From Gammaproteobacteria bacterium (lineage in GTDB: Bacteria; Pseudomonadota; Gammaproteobacteria; Chromatiales; Chromatiaceae), in contig JAAELC010000517.1 in assembly GCA_024227135.1 (NCBI GenBank), forward strand, positions 1 to 61,739: 61,739 nt of DNA, in the 5' to 3' direction. How positions within the stretch are numbered: position 1 is the stretch's first letter; each line of letters starts with the position of its first letter. The translations under genes were made by a program, and so were the position numbers. Positions 8,101-23,100 of the stretch are shown here, in pieces. The notes below the pieces were generated by a model that did no database searches, was not told the origin of the DNA, and saw only the letters and a program-made list of their open reading frames with translations.

Positions 8101-11100
8101 AATGTCTCGACCCCCCAGTCGATTGCCGAAGTGGCAACCGGTGCCAGTATCACGACAACCGGAAGTCTGTCGCTCAACGGGATTGCAGATCTTGATGCCG
8201 AGGCATTGGCAGACGCCAGCAGTGTAGACACAGCAACCGGTATCGGCGCTGCGGCGAGCTTCAACATACCCGTGGCAACGGTCAGGGCGCTGGTGGACGG
8301 GACGGTATCCGCGGGATCCCTGCTGATCGGGACAAACACCACCGGGGATGGATCCCAGGATTTTAGGACCACAGCCATATCCGGTGCGGGTGCGAGCGAT
8401 GTGGGGGTAGCCGGTGGATTTGCCCTCAACGTGCCGGTGGGTACTTATGAAGCGATTCTAGGTGGGAATGCCGACGTGACCCTGACGGGTGCGGGAACGG
8501 TTTCGCTGGATGCCCGGGTAACGACCAGCAGCGGCAGCGATGCGGGATCTGAAGTCATTGCTGTACCCCGTGTGGGGGTTGGCGCTTCGGTGGGTATCGA
8601 TATTTCGGTGCAGACCCTGCGTGCAGAGATAGCCGACAGTGCCGTTCTGTCTGGGGTGGCAGACCTGCTGGTCATTGCGGATGGCGGACATACCCGCAGT
8701 CTGCTGGTCGAAGCCGGGGCCGAGGGGGGTAACGCCACGGGAGCAGCCTTTGCCTTGTCGGTAGCGAATGCGGACAGTATCGCCCGTATCGGTACAGGGT
8801 CGCTGCTGGCGGCAAGTGCCGGACTGACAGTACAGGCTGTTCAGCGGGGAAGCACCTCAAACATCGCCCGTGGTGACTCCACGGGGCAGGATGTGGCGAT
8901 GGGTGGAGCAATGGCCCTGGGTATCGCTCTGGATGATGCCTATGCAGGTATCGAACGTCCTCTGAATGTCACCGGCGACGCACTGATTGTGGCGGAAACC
9001 GACGCTGTCAGTAGCAGCCGCGGGTTTGCGGGAGCCAATGGGGCAGATCCTGTCGCACCGGTGGCCAACACTCTGGTATCGAATCTGCTGGATTTTCTAT
9101 CCACCGATTTTTCTATCACCTCTCCGGCATCGGTGCCATCACTGGCCACCGCAGACGGTGATATGGGGGTTGCCGGTGCGCTTGCCGTCAACATCGGGGT
9201 ACCCGGTGCCGCTGCAGAGCTGGGGGCTGCGGGGGATATCAGTGCCACGGGTTTACTGACCGTGCGTGCGCTCATCGATGGTGACAGTGAGGCGCTGGCC
9301 AATGCAGATGCGGTAAATTCCCAGACCGGTATCGGTGGTGCGGCCGCTGTGAACGTGGCGGTACCCGGAGTGGAAGCACTCATTGGCGGAACGGCCAGTG
9401 CAGCCGGAATCCGGCTTGAGACGGGAATGGCCGGGGATGGCAGTAACGATGCAGAGGCAAAGGCCGTTTCCGGGGCCGGAAATGAAGCAGTGGGCGTTGC
9501 CGGGGCATTAGCCATCGATGTTATGCGAAGCAGCAGTGAGGCCCGGGTTCTCGATACTGCTGACCTGACGCTGACGGGAGGGGGATCCCTGATACTCGAT
9601 GGGGATCATCAGACCCTGGCGGAGGCCAATGCCTCCGGTCTGGCCGGGGTGGGTGACGGTACTTTGGGCGTCGGTGCTTCTGTCGCCATCAATGTGGCGG
9701 TGCAGGATACCCTTGCCGAACTGGGTTCGGCGGTGGTGACCGATGTGGGGGATCTGGAAATCAAATCCGCCGGTCGCAATACCGCCTCCACGAACGCAAC
9801 AGCCGGCGGTACCGAAGCTGACCCGGGGCAGGCCACAGCCTCCCTCGATGCAGCGGTGGCACTGAATGTTGCATTCAACAGTACCGAAGCCCGGGCAAAC
9901 AGCGGCGGCGGAACGCTGACCACAGGAGGGGATCTGCTGCTGCATGCAGACCACCAGGGAACCACCCAGACCGTTGCTCAAGGTCACACCGAGAGTGAAG
10001 ATGGTGGATTCGGTGCGACCATTGCGCTCGGTTTTGGCAGGGATGAGTCCCTGGCAGAGCTGGCGAGGGATCTGACAACAGGTGGGAATCTGCAGATATT
10101 GGCGGATTCGCTGATCACCGGTGATACCGACGCTTCAGCAAGCAGGAAAGGGGCAATCCTGGGTTCGTTGCTGGTCGACGAGGAGACCACCAGAAACTTA
10201 AACCTGTTGTTCGGACTGGTGGGTGCAGCCCCTGTGGATTTCCCCCTGGTCTCGATAGCACTGGGGGATCTGGAGATTCAGTTCGTGCCCATTCCCTCGG
10301 TGGGCGCCGCCGCAGGCCTTTCACTTAACGGGATCTGGGCAACTACGACAGCACGGATCGCGGCAGGCACCACCGTCGATGCTGCCGGCAGTATTCAGGT
10401 CCAGACGGCGGCTCGCAATGACAGCGATTCCAATGCCGATGCGAGTAATGTACTCAATGTCGCCAACATCGGGGGAGCGTTGGCACTCAACTACGCCCGC
10501 GTGGAGAACAGCGCGGAGATCGGCAGTGGTGCGATAGTGGTGGCGCCAGCCATCAGCATCGAAGCAAACACAGCGACTGTGACCCTGGTGGGTGACGTAC
10601 GCGCTGTGGTGAATGCCGGTCATACGCTGTCCGCATCGGCACAGGCCGATGCAGCCGGGCTGGGTGTCGGGGTTTCCGGAGCGGTGGCCCTGAACGTGGG
10701 CAATATCATTACCGAAGCCCAGGTGGCGGACAATGCCAGTCTGGTCGTGGCAGGGAATCTCGGTGTGCTGGCACGGGGGCAATCGAACGTGGTCACCCGG
10801 GCCGGTGCCAGGGCATTTGGTCTGATTGCCGGAACGGGTGCCTCGGTGGCTGCGGATATCGTCCAGGACCTGACCCGGGCACGTATCGGGACTAACGCCC
10901 AGGTCGATACCGCCGGGGTTCTCAGCGTTTGGGCTCAGGGCACCCAGATTATCGCCACTGAGGCCGTTGGCGGAACCGGTGGCGGGGCTGCCGGGGTGGC
11001 GGGCTCCATCGCCTTGAATTCCCTGGTGGGCAATGTCAGGGCCCTGATCGATACCGGTGCGCAGGTCAATCAGACGGTGGCCAGTGCCAATCCCGATCAG

Positions 11101-14100
11101 ACCATCCGGGTACGGGCGGACAACAATACGGTGGTGTTGAGCACTGCCGGGCAGCCGGCTGCAGGCGGCCTGGCAGGAATCGGGGCCGGAGCGGATTTCG
11201 GCGCGCTGACCAAGGAGACCCAGGCTTCCATCGCCGGAACCGCCAGTGCCAATCGAAATATATCGATCGATGCGTTCTCTATCGAGGATATCACCTCCAT
11301 GGCCGGATCTGCCGGACTGGGTCTCGGGGCGGTATCCGCCGCCATCGCCGCCGCCGGCAGTGTTTATCTGGTGGCTCCCACGACCCTGGCTTTTGCTGGC
11401 AGCGGTGCGGTACTGCACGCCGATGGCAATATACTGATCAATGCCGACGACCAGACCGAAATCGACCTGCTGGGCGGGGCGCTGGATGCAGCGGGGGGGA
11501 TTGCCGCCGGTGCGTCGGTGGCAGTAGCCAATTTGCAGAAACTCACCGAAGCCTATATTGGTGGAACCGATGCCGGCCGTGCCTTACCCGCTGCCCAGGT
11601 GACTGCACTGGGCCAGGGTGTGGGCATCGATGCCGCCGATGGCACTTTCGATATAAGTTTTGCCGCGGAGCCCCTGATCGGCACCCCCGGTGAGATCGAA
11701 GCCCCGGGAGGGGATCTGGCCACTGTTCTGGGTATCCTGTTCGATAACCCGATTATTCAGGCGGCCCAGGCGATTACCAATGCGGTTATCGGCCTGGCGG
11801 TGTCGGTGGAGTCTCCCGGGTTCGACGAATTATTGACCCGGCAACGCAGTGCCACACCCGGTACCAGTCTGATGCGGGGGCTTGGAATAACCGCTGTCTC
11901 CCGGGACGATATTGAAACCCTGGCCGTTGGCCTGGGCGCTTCGGTTGCGGCCACACCCCAGCTGTCGGGTTCCTCTGCGGTCAGTCAGAACCAGACCAAC
12001 GCCTTCATCGGTGCCGGTGCTCTGGTCAATCAGGACCTCACCGGTGCGGTAGCGAATCAGTCCGTCCGGCTGGTGGCCGCCACTGACACATCGCGACTGG
12101 GGATTGCCGGTACCGTGGCAGGCAGCGGAGTGTTGTCGGTGGGGCCGGCCGTGGACCTGACGTTGCTGGATAACCAGACCCGCGCCTTTGTCGCCGGCAC
12201 GGTCAACGCCGTCGGCTCGGTGGATGTCATTGCCTATGCCCAGCAGGATGTTCTTTCGGTTGCCGCCGGGGCTGCCCTGGCGGGCGGCGCTATACCCTAT
12301 GTGGGCATAGCCCTCTCTGGTTCGGTTCCCATCCTGTCTCTCAACAGCCAGACCCATGCTTTCGTGGATGACGGTGCTGTGGTGCTCTCCCGGGGCAACC
12401 TGCTGGTTCAGGCCGATGATCAATCGGATACCGATGTCATCGCAGGTTCAGCCGCATTCGGTTCGACCCTGGGCCTGGGTACCTCCGCCGCAATCACCCT
12501 GATCGACAAAGATACCCGCGCCTTTATCGGAGATGCCCAGGTCGATGCCTGGGGTGCTGGAAGCCAGGATGTGACCGTCGTGGTGGGGGATGTTTTCTCT
12601 ATCGATCCCGCAACTCAGATCAACGAGGCGAATGATACGCTTCTGCTGGGTGCAAACCATGGCCTGGTCACCGGGGATGGGGTGCACTACGAGAGCGGCG
12701 AAGGATTGGCGATCGGTGGGCTGACCAGCGGGGAGACATATTACGTACGGGTGAGCGCGGATCCGACCCGTATCACCCTGCATGCCTCCTCCCTGGATGC
12801 GTTGCTGAATCAGAACACGATTCAACTCAGTGCCGGAGCCGCCGGCAGCGAAGGCCATACCCTGGATCCGGATCGTTTCGCCGTTTTTGCCCGGGGGCTG
12901 CAAAAGGGTGTCGCCGTTCAGGCCTCTTCCCGGGAATCCAGTTTCAATCTGGCGCTTGCCGGGGGTGGCAGTTTGGCCATCGGGATTGCCGGGTCGGTGG
13001 GGGCGACTATTCTGGACTCGGATACCTACGCATTCATTGCCGACAATGCCAGGATCAATCAGGATCGGGGCAATGCCGACGTGGAGCAGTCGGTCTCCGT
13101 CACCGCAGCCAACGATGCCCGGAGCTTTGGTGCGGCAGCCAATCTCAATGGTTCCGCCGTCGGTATATCCGGCGGTATCGATCTGCAACTGATTCGCAAC
13201 GACACGAGCGCGACTATCGGCAATGGTGCCGATATCAACGCCAGCCGGGACATCCGGGTGAATGCTGTTTCGGCGATTGATACCGACAGTTTCGTAGGAG
13301 GACTGGGCCTGACCACCGGTGTGGGGCTGGTGGCCTCCCTGTCCCTGGTTTCGATCCGGGCTGACATCGAGTTCGATGTGTTCGGTTTTGAACCCTTTGC
13401 AATGCTGAATGATCTGAATGATGCCGACAGCGTTCAGAGTTTCATCGATGACCAGATTCTCGCCGCTGCCAGCAGCGCGGGCAGCGGCATCGGCGGGCTG
13501 CTCAATGCTTACGCCGGTGGCGTTGGGGGAACAGGGGGTGCGGCAGACACGTTGACTGCAGCGGCTCCGGTCAATCCAGCCACTTCGGCGCTGGAAGGCC
13601 AGGGCCCGACCCTGGATCCCGCCACTGCGGTGAATAATGGTGATGACACTATCGATCTGGGTGCAGGCCACGGGCTTAGCGCCGGGGATGCGGTCATCTA
13701 CGACAAGGGACCCGATGGTGCACCTGCGCCTGTGGATATTGGAGGGCTGACCAGCGGACAGACCTACTATGTCAGTCTGGATCCATCCGATGCCGACCTG
13801 GTGCGTCTGCATGCCAGTCGCTCCGATGCAATGAGCGGGTCTGCCGCCATCGATCTAGACAGCGGTTCCGCAGCTGGAAACAGCCATACCCTGGTCCCGA
13901 CGACCTGGGGAACCCAGGCATTGGTGGAGGGTGCCACCCTCGATGCCGGACGGGATATTCTTATCGATGCGGATGAAGAAACGGATGCCACCCTGGATAC
14001 CTCTTTCACCTTCAATGTGGAACTGGGTAACAGCGCATTGCTGGCGCTGACCAATGACCGTGGTCTGTTGTTCGTGGGCGGTGATGCGTCAGCGGGGGTT

Positions 14101-17100
14101 CGTGGTGCAGCCGATCTGACCGCAGCGCGGGATCTCAAGGTCAATGCAGAACTGGATGGTGAACAATCCATTGCGGCCTCCACGGTGCTCAATACCGCCG
14201 ATAACAATCTGCGGGCTGTCGTCGAAGGTGCCACTGTCAACGTCGGGGGTGAGGTGCTGGTCCGGGCCGATGCCCGCAGCGAAGCCGTATTCACCGCCAT
14301 ACTGCCAGCCTTCGGCAGTTTTTTTCAAATGAAGGATGCCACCCTCAAACTCTCCAGTCAGGTGGATGCCCGGATCGGCACGGGTGCCGATGTCACCAGC
14401 GCCGGTGACGTCCGCGTGGATGCCCGAAGTATTTCCGAGATTTTTCTGCTATCCATTTCCGCCACCATGGATGTGGTGGGCGATGGCCCCTGGGTCGCTA
14501 TCGGTGTGGCGCTGGTGCAGAATGATATCGATGGTGCGGTGCGGGCCGGAATCGACGGTGCCACTGTGACCTCCACTGCCGGGGACGTGGTCCTTTCCGC
14601 TTACGGCAAGGGCGATCTTTTCTCTTTCGCCTTTGGTGTTGCTCAAGGTGGCGAATACGCCGATGTAGGCGGCTCCGTGGTGAGAAACACGGTCGCATTC
14701 GAGGTGTCCTCCCGGATACGTAACGGTGCCACGGTAACCGCTGCAGCGGATGTGCTGCTGTCCGCTTACGACGATTCCATTATCGTGGGGATAACCGGTG
14801 GTGCCACGGTACTCAGCGAGTTCGGGATAGGCGCGGCTGTAACCACCAACGCCATCCAGTCCACTGTGCTGGCTGCCATTGATGGTTCCAGTGTCACGGC
14901 AACTGCCGGTGAGGTGGATCTTTCCGCCACCACCGACACCAATATCACCGCCACAGCAGTGGGTGCTTCCCAGGCAGATACCTTCGCGCTTGGTGGATCG
15001 GTGGCGTTGAATGAGATCACCGGCACGATAGAAGCTCGTATCTCGGCCGGTGCTGCGGTGACCGGCGCAACCCGGGTGGATGTGCGCAGCGATGATCAGT
15101 CCCGAATTATCGCCATTACCGGTGGTGCGGCAGCGGCAACCGGGTTTGGTGCTGTGGGAGCGGCCCTTTCCACCAACACGATCGCGGTGGACAGCACTGC
15201 GCTGATCGATAGCGCTACGGTCGATGCGCCAACTGTTGAAGTCTATGCGCTGTCACGCCCCGAAATTGATGCCATCACGGTGGGGGGTTCCGGGGCTAAT
15301 ACTTTTGCAGCGGGTGGCTCGGTTTCCCTGAACGAGATCTCGAACGATGTGACCGCTGCAATCCGCGGGGGAACTTCGGTTATCACCGGCGGTAACCTGG
15401 TGCGAGTCCATGCCCGTGATGAGAGCACCCTGGTGGTAGTGTCGGGCGCCGGGGCCGGCGCCAGTACGGCAGCGATCGGCGCCGCCGGCTCAGTCAACAC
15501 GCTGGCAGTGGATGTGCTCTCGGAAATAGAGGGGGCAGAGGTTATCGCACCCGACATAGAGATACTGGCGGATACCAATGCTGATATTACTTCGGTTTCT
15601 GCCGGTGGGGCAGGTGCCGGAAGTTTTGCTCTGGGGGGATCATGGTCGACCAATGAATCCATGGGCACGCTGCATGCACGAGTCACCGGTGGTGCTGTGC
15701 TCAACGCCAGTACGGGTATCCTGGTTTCTGCGGATGACGATACCACGCTGATCGCGATCTCCGGTTCAGGAGCAGGGGCTTCTTCCGCGGCGATCGGGGC
15801 CGCGCTTTCCACCAACACTATCGCCAACAGCATCGGCGTTGCAGTCAGTGGAGCAACCCTGACCGGGCCGGTGATCATGATTCGGGCGGACGCCGCAGCA
15901 GACATCGACGCGGTGACTGTTGGCGGTTCCGGAGCTGGCACTTTCGCTGCTGGCGGGTCAGTTTCTCTTAATGATATCAACAACACTGTGCAGGCACGGG
16001 TCGATGGTGGCGCCCAGCTGACCTCGACCGGCGAATTGACGGTTTCTGCGATGGACCGGCCGGACCTGGATTCGCTGGCCGGTAGTCTTGCAGGTGCGGG
16101 AAGTGTCGCCGTAGGAGCTGCCATCGCCACCAACGACATCGGTGGCTCGACAACTGCCAGTACGGATGTCTCTCAGCTCCAGGGTGGCTCGGTGTTTATC
16201 ACTGCCAGCAGCCAGGCCGTCATTGAAAATCTGACCGTCGCCGGCCAGGGAGCGGGTACTTTCGCCGGAGGTGCGTCTGTTTCCCTGAATGAGATTGACG
16301 GCACTGTCGATGCGAGTATTGCCGGTGGCACCGTCAGTGCCCAGACCAGTCTGCAGGTTGAGGCACTCGATAACGCAACCATCAAGTCATTGTCGGGTCA
16401 GGTCAATGGTGCCGGAACCGTGGCGGTTGGCGCGGCATTCGCGACCAATGATATCGGCCGCAATCTGGGTGCCTCCATCGATGGCGGCACGGTGACTTCC
16501 AATGGAAATCTGCAGGTTAACGCGAATTCCACCGCATTGCTTCAAACACTCTCAGCGGCTGTTTCCGGTGCGGCTGCCGCGGCCGCGGCCGGTTCTGTCT
16601 CCCTGAATGATATTCACCAGACCCTCGATGCCCATATCGGCGGGACTGCCGATGTCAGCGCGGTTCAGAAGCTATCATTGTCCGCCACCGATGTGTCGAC
16701 CATCGAATCCCTCGCCGGGGCCGTTGCCGGTTCCGGGGGCGGAAGTCTGGGTGCCGCTGCCGCTTACAATGAGATCGCCAACCAGATCCACGCCCATATC
16801 GACAACGTCAGTCTCACTTCGAGCAGTGGCAGTATCTCGGTGACGGCGGGTTCAGATGCCACCATATCCACGATTGCCGTCAGTGGTGCCGGCGCACTCT
16901 ATGCGGGTATTGCGGGTTCGGTGGTCATCAACCTCATGGACAATGATGTGCGTGCCTACGTGTCGGGTGCGACCCTGGATGCCGATGACAATGTGCTTCT
17001 GCTGGCGGAATCAGACAATGCCATCACTACCCATGCCGGCGCCATAGCCGGCGGCATAGCCGGTGTCGGTGGCAGTGTAGTGACCAATGACCTGAATAAT

Positions 17101-20100
17101 GTGACCCGAGCTTATGTCGTGGATGCCGTGGTTGCAGCGCGAGGAAACGGCAGCAGCTCACCTGTTAAGAACTGGAGTACCTCCACCGGGCAGGAATCGA
17201 CCCAGTACATACGGGGGCTGGCGGTCATCGCCAGCACCAGTGACAGCCTGAGCATCAACGCGGTGTCGGTGGCCGGTGGTATTGCCGGGGTATCCGGTAA
17301 CGTGGGGGTCAGTTTCGTAGAAGCGGTGACAGAGGCCTACATTGCTGATTCCGCGATCAACTCCGGGGCAGATCATGGCAACGCGGTGATCGTGCGCGCC
17401 CACGACCTTACGGATGTGGACAATCTGGCTGGATCTCTGGGTGTGGGGGTCGCAGGTATTTCAGCGGTGGTTTACACCAATCTGATCACCAGCCAGACAC
17501 GGGCCTACATTACCGATTCCGACCAGGTGAACCGGACCACCGTCTATGCCGGATCCGGTGGCGTGGAAGTCACGGCGCTGACCCGGGAACAACTCGATGC
17601 GGTGGCATTCGGTGCCGCCGTCGGTGTGGTGGGTGTGGGTGGTTCGGTGATTGTGGCCGATATCAACACGGTGACCGAAGCCTACATCAGCGAGTCAGAC
17701 GCCAATTCCGACGGATCGATCCGGGTGCAGGCCAATGATGCCGCGAATCTGAATCTGGTCTCCGGGTTGTTGTCTGCGGGGTTTGTCGGGGCCGGTGCGT
17801 CCGTTACGGTGCCCACCATCAGTAACCAGATCACTGCCCGCATCACGGGTGCCCACACCAATGCAACGGGCCTGACCGATGTCTGGGCTGACTCGGATGC
17901 CTATCTTTCCGGTGATGTTTTCACCGGTTCGGCCGGGGTGGTCGGGGTAGCCAGTACCGTCGGGGTGAGCAGTATCAACAATGTCACCCGGGCCATAGTG
18001 GAGGGGGGCAGCCGGTCCAGCCGGCTAAATACCGATTCTGCTTATGATAGCGGTTACCAGGATGTGAAAATCAGGGCGACCGATGAGGCGACCATCGACA
18101 ATGTCACCGGTTCGGCAGCCGGGGGATTGGTCGGTGTCGGAGGATCGGTTGATGTCTCCAATATCAGAAATCTCACCGAGGCCACCGTTGCTTCGGGCAC
18201 TGTAATAGAAGCTGGCCGGGATATTCAAGTATCGGCCGATTCCGATTGGGACACCGATGTGACCGCTTTCGCCCTTTCGGGTGGGTTTGTAGGTGTCAGC
18301 GGTGCCGTACTGGTGGCCAGTATCGGAGGCAATCTGGATTCAGACGGTGCGGCTGAGGCAGATAGCGTGCGGTCCGATGTGGACGGTCAGATCAGTCTGG
18401 ATAGCGGGGTGGAGAACCTCGATGCCGGAGATTCCACCGCCCAGCAGGCCCAGCAACGTACGACGACCACCCGTTTCTCCCTGGATACCGCTTTCAGAAC
18501 AACATCAGTGACAGCAGGTACCACTGCCATCCTGGGTGGTACGGCAACTGCGGGGGATGATATTACCGTCAGTGCCACCTCCAGGGCCGAGATGGATCTG
18601 GACGTGGGTGGAGGAGCAGTCGGTGTGGTCGGAGTCGGGGGTGCCGTGGTCGTCGGTACTATTCACAACCGAACCGATGCTTATGCACTGGACAACAGTG
18701 TACTCAGCGCGGGGGATGATCTGCAGATTACAGCCGATGGAACGGTTTATGCGTTCGCTGATGCCTATGTGGGTGCCGCAGGCCTGGTCGGTCTGGGTGC
18801 GGCCTACGCGGAATTGGATTCGGACAACGATGCCAGTGCCTATCTGGGTAACGGCTCGGCGGTGTCCAATGCAGACCAGGTGACGGTGGAAGCGATCACC
18901 GACTCGACTTTGAAGGCCCAGTCCCGTGGAGGCGCTTTCGGTGTGGGAGCGGCAGGCGCGGCAATCGCACGGGTTCTGGAGAGCGGAACCACCCGGGCCT
19001 ATCTCGGCAGCAATGCGGATGTCGGGCAGGGCGGTGGCAGTGTGGGCAGCCTGACCATCGATGCCAATACCACCATCGACGCGGACGCTGACACTGTGGG
19101 TGTTGCCGCGGGTATCGGCGCTTTTACAGCCAATTACTCCGAGGTAATCCTCAGCCCGCTGGTAGAGGCCACGGTAGGCACCGGCACCGAGATCACCGTT
19201 AACGGAACCGTGCAGATTGAAGCACTCACGACTATCGATGCCCTGGCCGATGGTACCGGTACCGCCATAGGCGGGGTGGCCATAGGCGGTATGATCGCGA
19301 AAGTGAATGTGGGCCGGGGTAACGGAACCAACGAAGTCCGGGCAGGCCTGGATAACAATGTGACCCTGAGTGCGACCACCCTGCGCGTCACCGCGGATGC
19401 ACAGCTGGATTTACTGGCCACCAGCACCGCTGGCGCGGGTGGGTTGGGATTGGCTGTCGTAGGTGCCGACGCCGGTGTCGACAACGACAACAGCCTGCTC
19501 GTTTCTATCGGCAGTACCAGTGCTATCGAGGTCGGTACCCTGGTGCTACGCGCCCATGGTCAACAGGATTTTGATTCCCGGGCGGATGCCTGGTCCCTCG
19601 GTGCTCTGGCCGGCGCCGGTGCACGGGCGCTCAACGGGATTACCAGCCGGGCGCTGGTGGACGTGGGTGATGGGGTCCAGGTTATCGCGGATCACATTTT
19701 GATTGACGCTATCAACCGGGTCAGCAAGGACCGGTATGCCAACTCGAACAATCTCTACGTGGGTTCCGCAGGTATAGCAAATCTGAGCTTGCTGACCAGC
19801 GGCACCGATATGGGAACCCAATCCAACCCCCTGGAGGCCCGTATCGACCTGGGAAGCGGTACTGTACTCCAGGCATTGGGTGATCAGAATGCACCGGGCA
19901 CGGTGCGCATACAGGCTCTGAATCAGGCCACCGGAGTCGACAGCGTGAGAGTCGACAGTGTGGGTGCCTTTGCCGCGGCGTTCGGGCTCTCCCGGCTTGA
20001 TGCGGATACAGAAGCTATCATTCAACTGGACGGTGCTTCCGTCATCAATCAGTCCGGGGATGTGGAACTCACCACAAGAAGCGACACAGCACTGCGTCCC

Positions 20101-23100
20101 AGTGCCAATCTGCTGGTGGGCGGGGCCTTCAGCGGGAATGCCATAGCCAGTGTCAGCACCACCAACAACTCGTTGAACCGGGTCATCCTGGACGATGCCA
20201 CCGTCAGCGGTGTCGATGTCAATATCTATGCCGGGCGCGATGCGTCGGGTGTTCCCAATCTGCTTGACAGCTTCGCCAACGGCGAAATGACGACCTTCTC
20301 TCTGCTGCCCAATTTCAATATCGGGCAGCTGGACGCCATCATCCACGAAACCAATATCATCGATGTGCTTGGCAACAGCCGGGTACTGGGTGCGGAGGAT
20401 GTGACCCTGCTGGCCAACAAGGGACTGGGGCCGGACGATCGGAACCGGTCGGTGACCGAAGGCACCGCGCTGTCCCTTTCCTTACTGCCCTACGGCAGGG
20501 ACTTCCCGGACGGCAGCGTGGACACCTCCGTCAATCAACTCAATATCGCCGGTACGGCACGTATCGAGGCGGGTAAGTACAACCAGACCTATGTGCACAT
20601 CAAGCCGGTCAGCGTCAGCGGGGTGAATCAGCTCGATCCCGCCCGGATAGGTACAGCCTTGACCGGGCCGGAAAAGTCAGCCCTGGGTATCGATCCCGGG
20701 CTGGATTACGAATATGCCCACCTGGATCTGGACAATATCGGTTTCTATGTTTCCCAGGGAACCATTCTGGAGGTTGCTCCGGGGCATACCGCAGGGGGCG
20801 TGGCCGGTGAGTTTTACCGCTACCTGCCCGAGACCAACTCAACCTCCGACCCCATCGTTCTGCCCAACGAGGATTTCAGTGATATATCGCGCTGGGAATC
20901 CCTGGGTGCCGGCTACACGACCGATCCGGAAGAGACGGTCTATCTCAGTGACGTGACCGAGGGTTTCCGTACGCAGCTGGCCAACAAGCTCTATGCCATC
21001 AAGCCGTTGGATGCACCTGATGTGACCCTGTCCTATGTGAACGTGGCCAATCTGCTGGTGGCTCAACGGGATACCATCCTGGACTGGATGCGCAGCCACG
21101 CCAACGATGCCGAGGCGATCGCGCGCTATCAGGTACAGCTGGAAGCCATCAATCAGACCCTCGATGATTTGGGATTGATCGGCACCGAAACCGACCCCGA
21201 CACCGGTCAGTCCGTGGAGGTGGTGCAGAAAGAGCTGGATATGCTGTTTGTGGAGCTGCCCGATCTGTTCTCAGCCCCCGGTTCGATTTTTATCGATGTG
21301 GATGGGGCGAATCCTGGGGTTTTCAACGCCATGGTGGGGAACCAGCTGGTGGCCCGTTCGGGTGCGGAGATCGATGTTTTCAACCAGACGCCGCTGACCA
21401 TGACCGTCAACGATCTGCTGGTCCGGGACAATCGGCGGGTGGTTGCAGCCGGTGATGAACTGGTTATCCAGGAGCCGGGTAATGTCTTCGTCAACGATCA
21501 CCCCCTGACTGCTGTTGGCGATGGACCGGATAAGACTATCAATATCCTGCAGGATTCGTTTGCTGAGAGTGCCTACGATCTGGGCACCATCGATATTCCC
21601 AACATACCCCAGGATATCTATGTGCTGGGGGACATCATCAACGAGAATGGTGATGTCACCATCGATAATCGGGAGGGCAGCATCAATGTCTCCGGGGAGA
21701 TCCGTGCGGAGAACGTGTTCATCTTCGCCAAGAATGATTTCAATCTGAACAGCGAAGACTGGTTGCACAGCAACCGGGATCCTCGCCAATACCTGGACTA
21801 CTACGAACAACGCAGTGACGTTTTTGATGCCGATGGGTTGCCTCGAAACCAGACCTACGGCGACTCCACCAGTGTCATCGACACGTCACAGGGCATCAAT
21901 CTGCAGGAGGCCATTGATACCGACGAGTCCTACATCGCCGCCGGTGGCCGGATTACCATCACGGCACGTTTCCTGAACGTCAACGGCTTGATCCAGAGCG
22001 GCACCGACACCATTCAGCTGGATATCGCCGCCAATTTCAACCCGGGTGGTTCCACCGTTAATTTCACCGATGATGACGGTAATACCCTGCCCGGCATCAG
22101 TTTCGGATCAGGCCCGGTGATATTCCCGGTGGACGGCTATTACGATGCCGTGACCAACACCATCGTGGTGGAAGAGATCGTACCCCAGGGGGGATCCATC
22201 ACCCTGGCCGGTCAGATTTTCAGTACCGGCAACGGCGAACTGCGGGTTGCCAATGGATACGCGAATGTACTGATCGATAACCAGAGCAGTTACGGCCTGG
22301 ATATTGAGCGCATCGATGTTTCCAAACCCCGGGATGGAAAAATAACCATCATCGACACCGCCACTCTGGAAAAGGCCGAGTACACGGTCAATGGCGACCA
22401 GATCCGACGCACCGATTTTCAGGGCACGCTGGTGGATGGTACCGATACCACGGTTTCCACCATCAGTTACACCCAGTCGGGGGTCACGGACTACGACCAG
22501 GGGACCGATATTTATTGGGATCCCCGGGACGACCTGCGATACGTCTGGACGGAAGGTCAGGAAAAGACCCGCACCGATATCTACAAATACGAGAAAAAGA
22601 GCTTTAACCTGCTCGGGTTCGACTGGGATGGCCTGGTGGCGGATGACAGTTGGAAGACCCATGACATCTTCTATAAGGACGGAGCACCCCTGCTGGAATC
22701 CGAGGCACTGGAAGTTCCGGGGGACGGGCGACTGCCTGGTTATGTCGGAGTCGATGATGCTTACACGATTGAGTATCTGCAGAAGGCTGATGAGGATATC
22801 GACCTGATACCCGGCAGCACCCTGGTGCTCTGGCTGGCGGAAAACGGCGGTGACAGTGAATTCTATCGCTACACCGGTGCTGCAGTGGTGGAAGGGGTAC
22901 TGTCCCAGATCGATTATGCCAATGACCCGGACTGGACCCTGGAGGCAGGGGTCGATCCCCTGGCTTTCGAGCAGGACCCGGCGCTGGACCAGTACTACAG
23001 TAATTTCGAGAATGTGACAGTCGATCAGGAGAACTGGACTACCGGCGGCGGCTGGCTGCGCAAGAAAACCTACCACACCCGTATCACGACGGTGACCGGT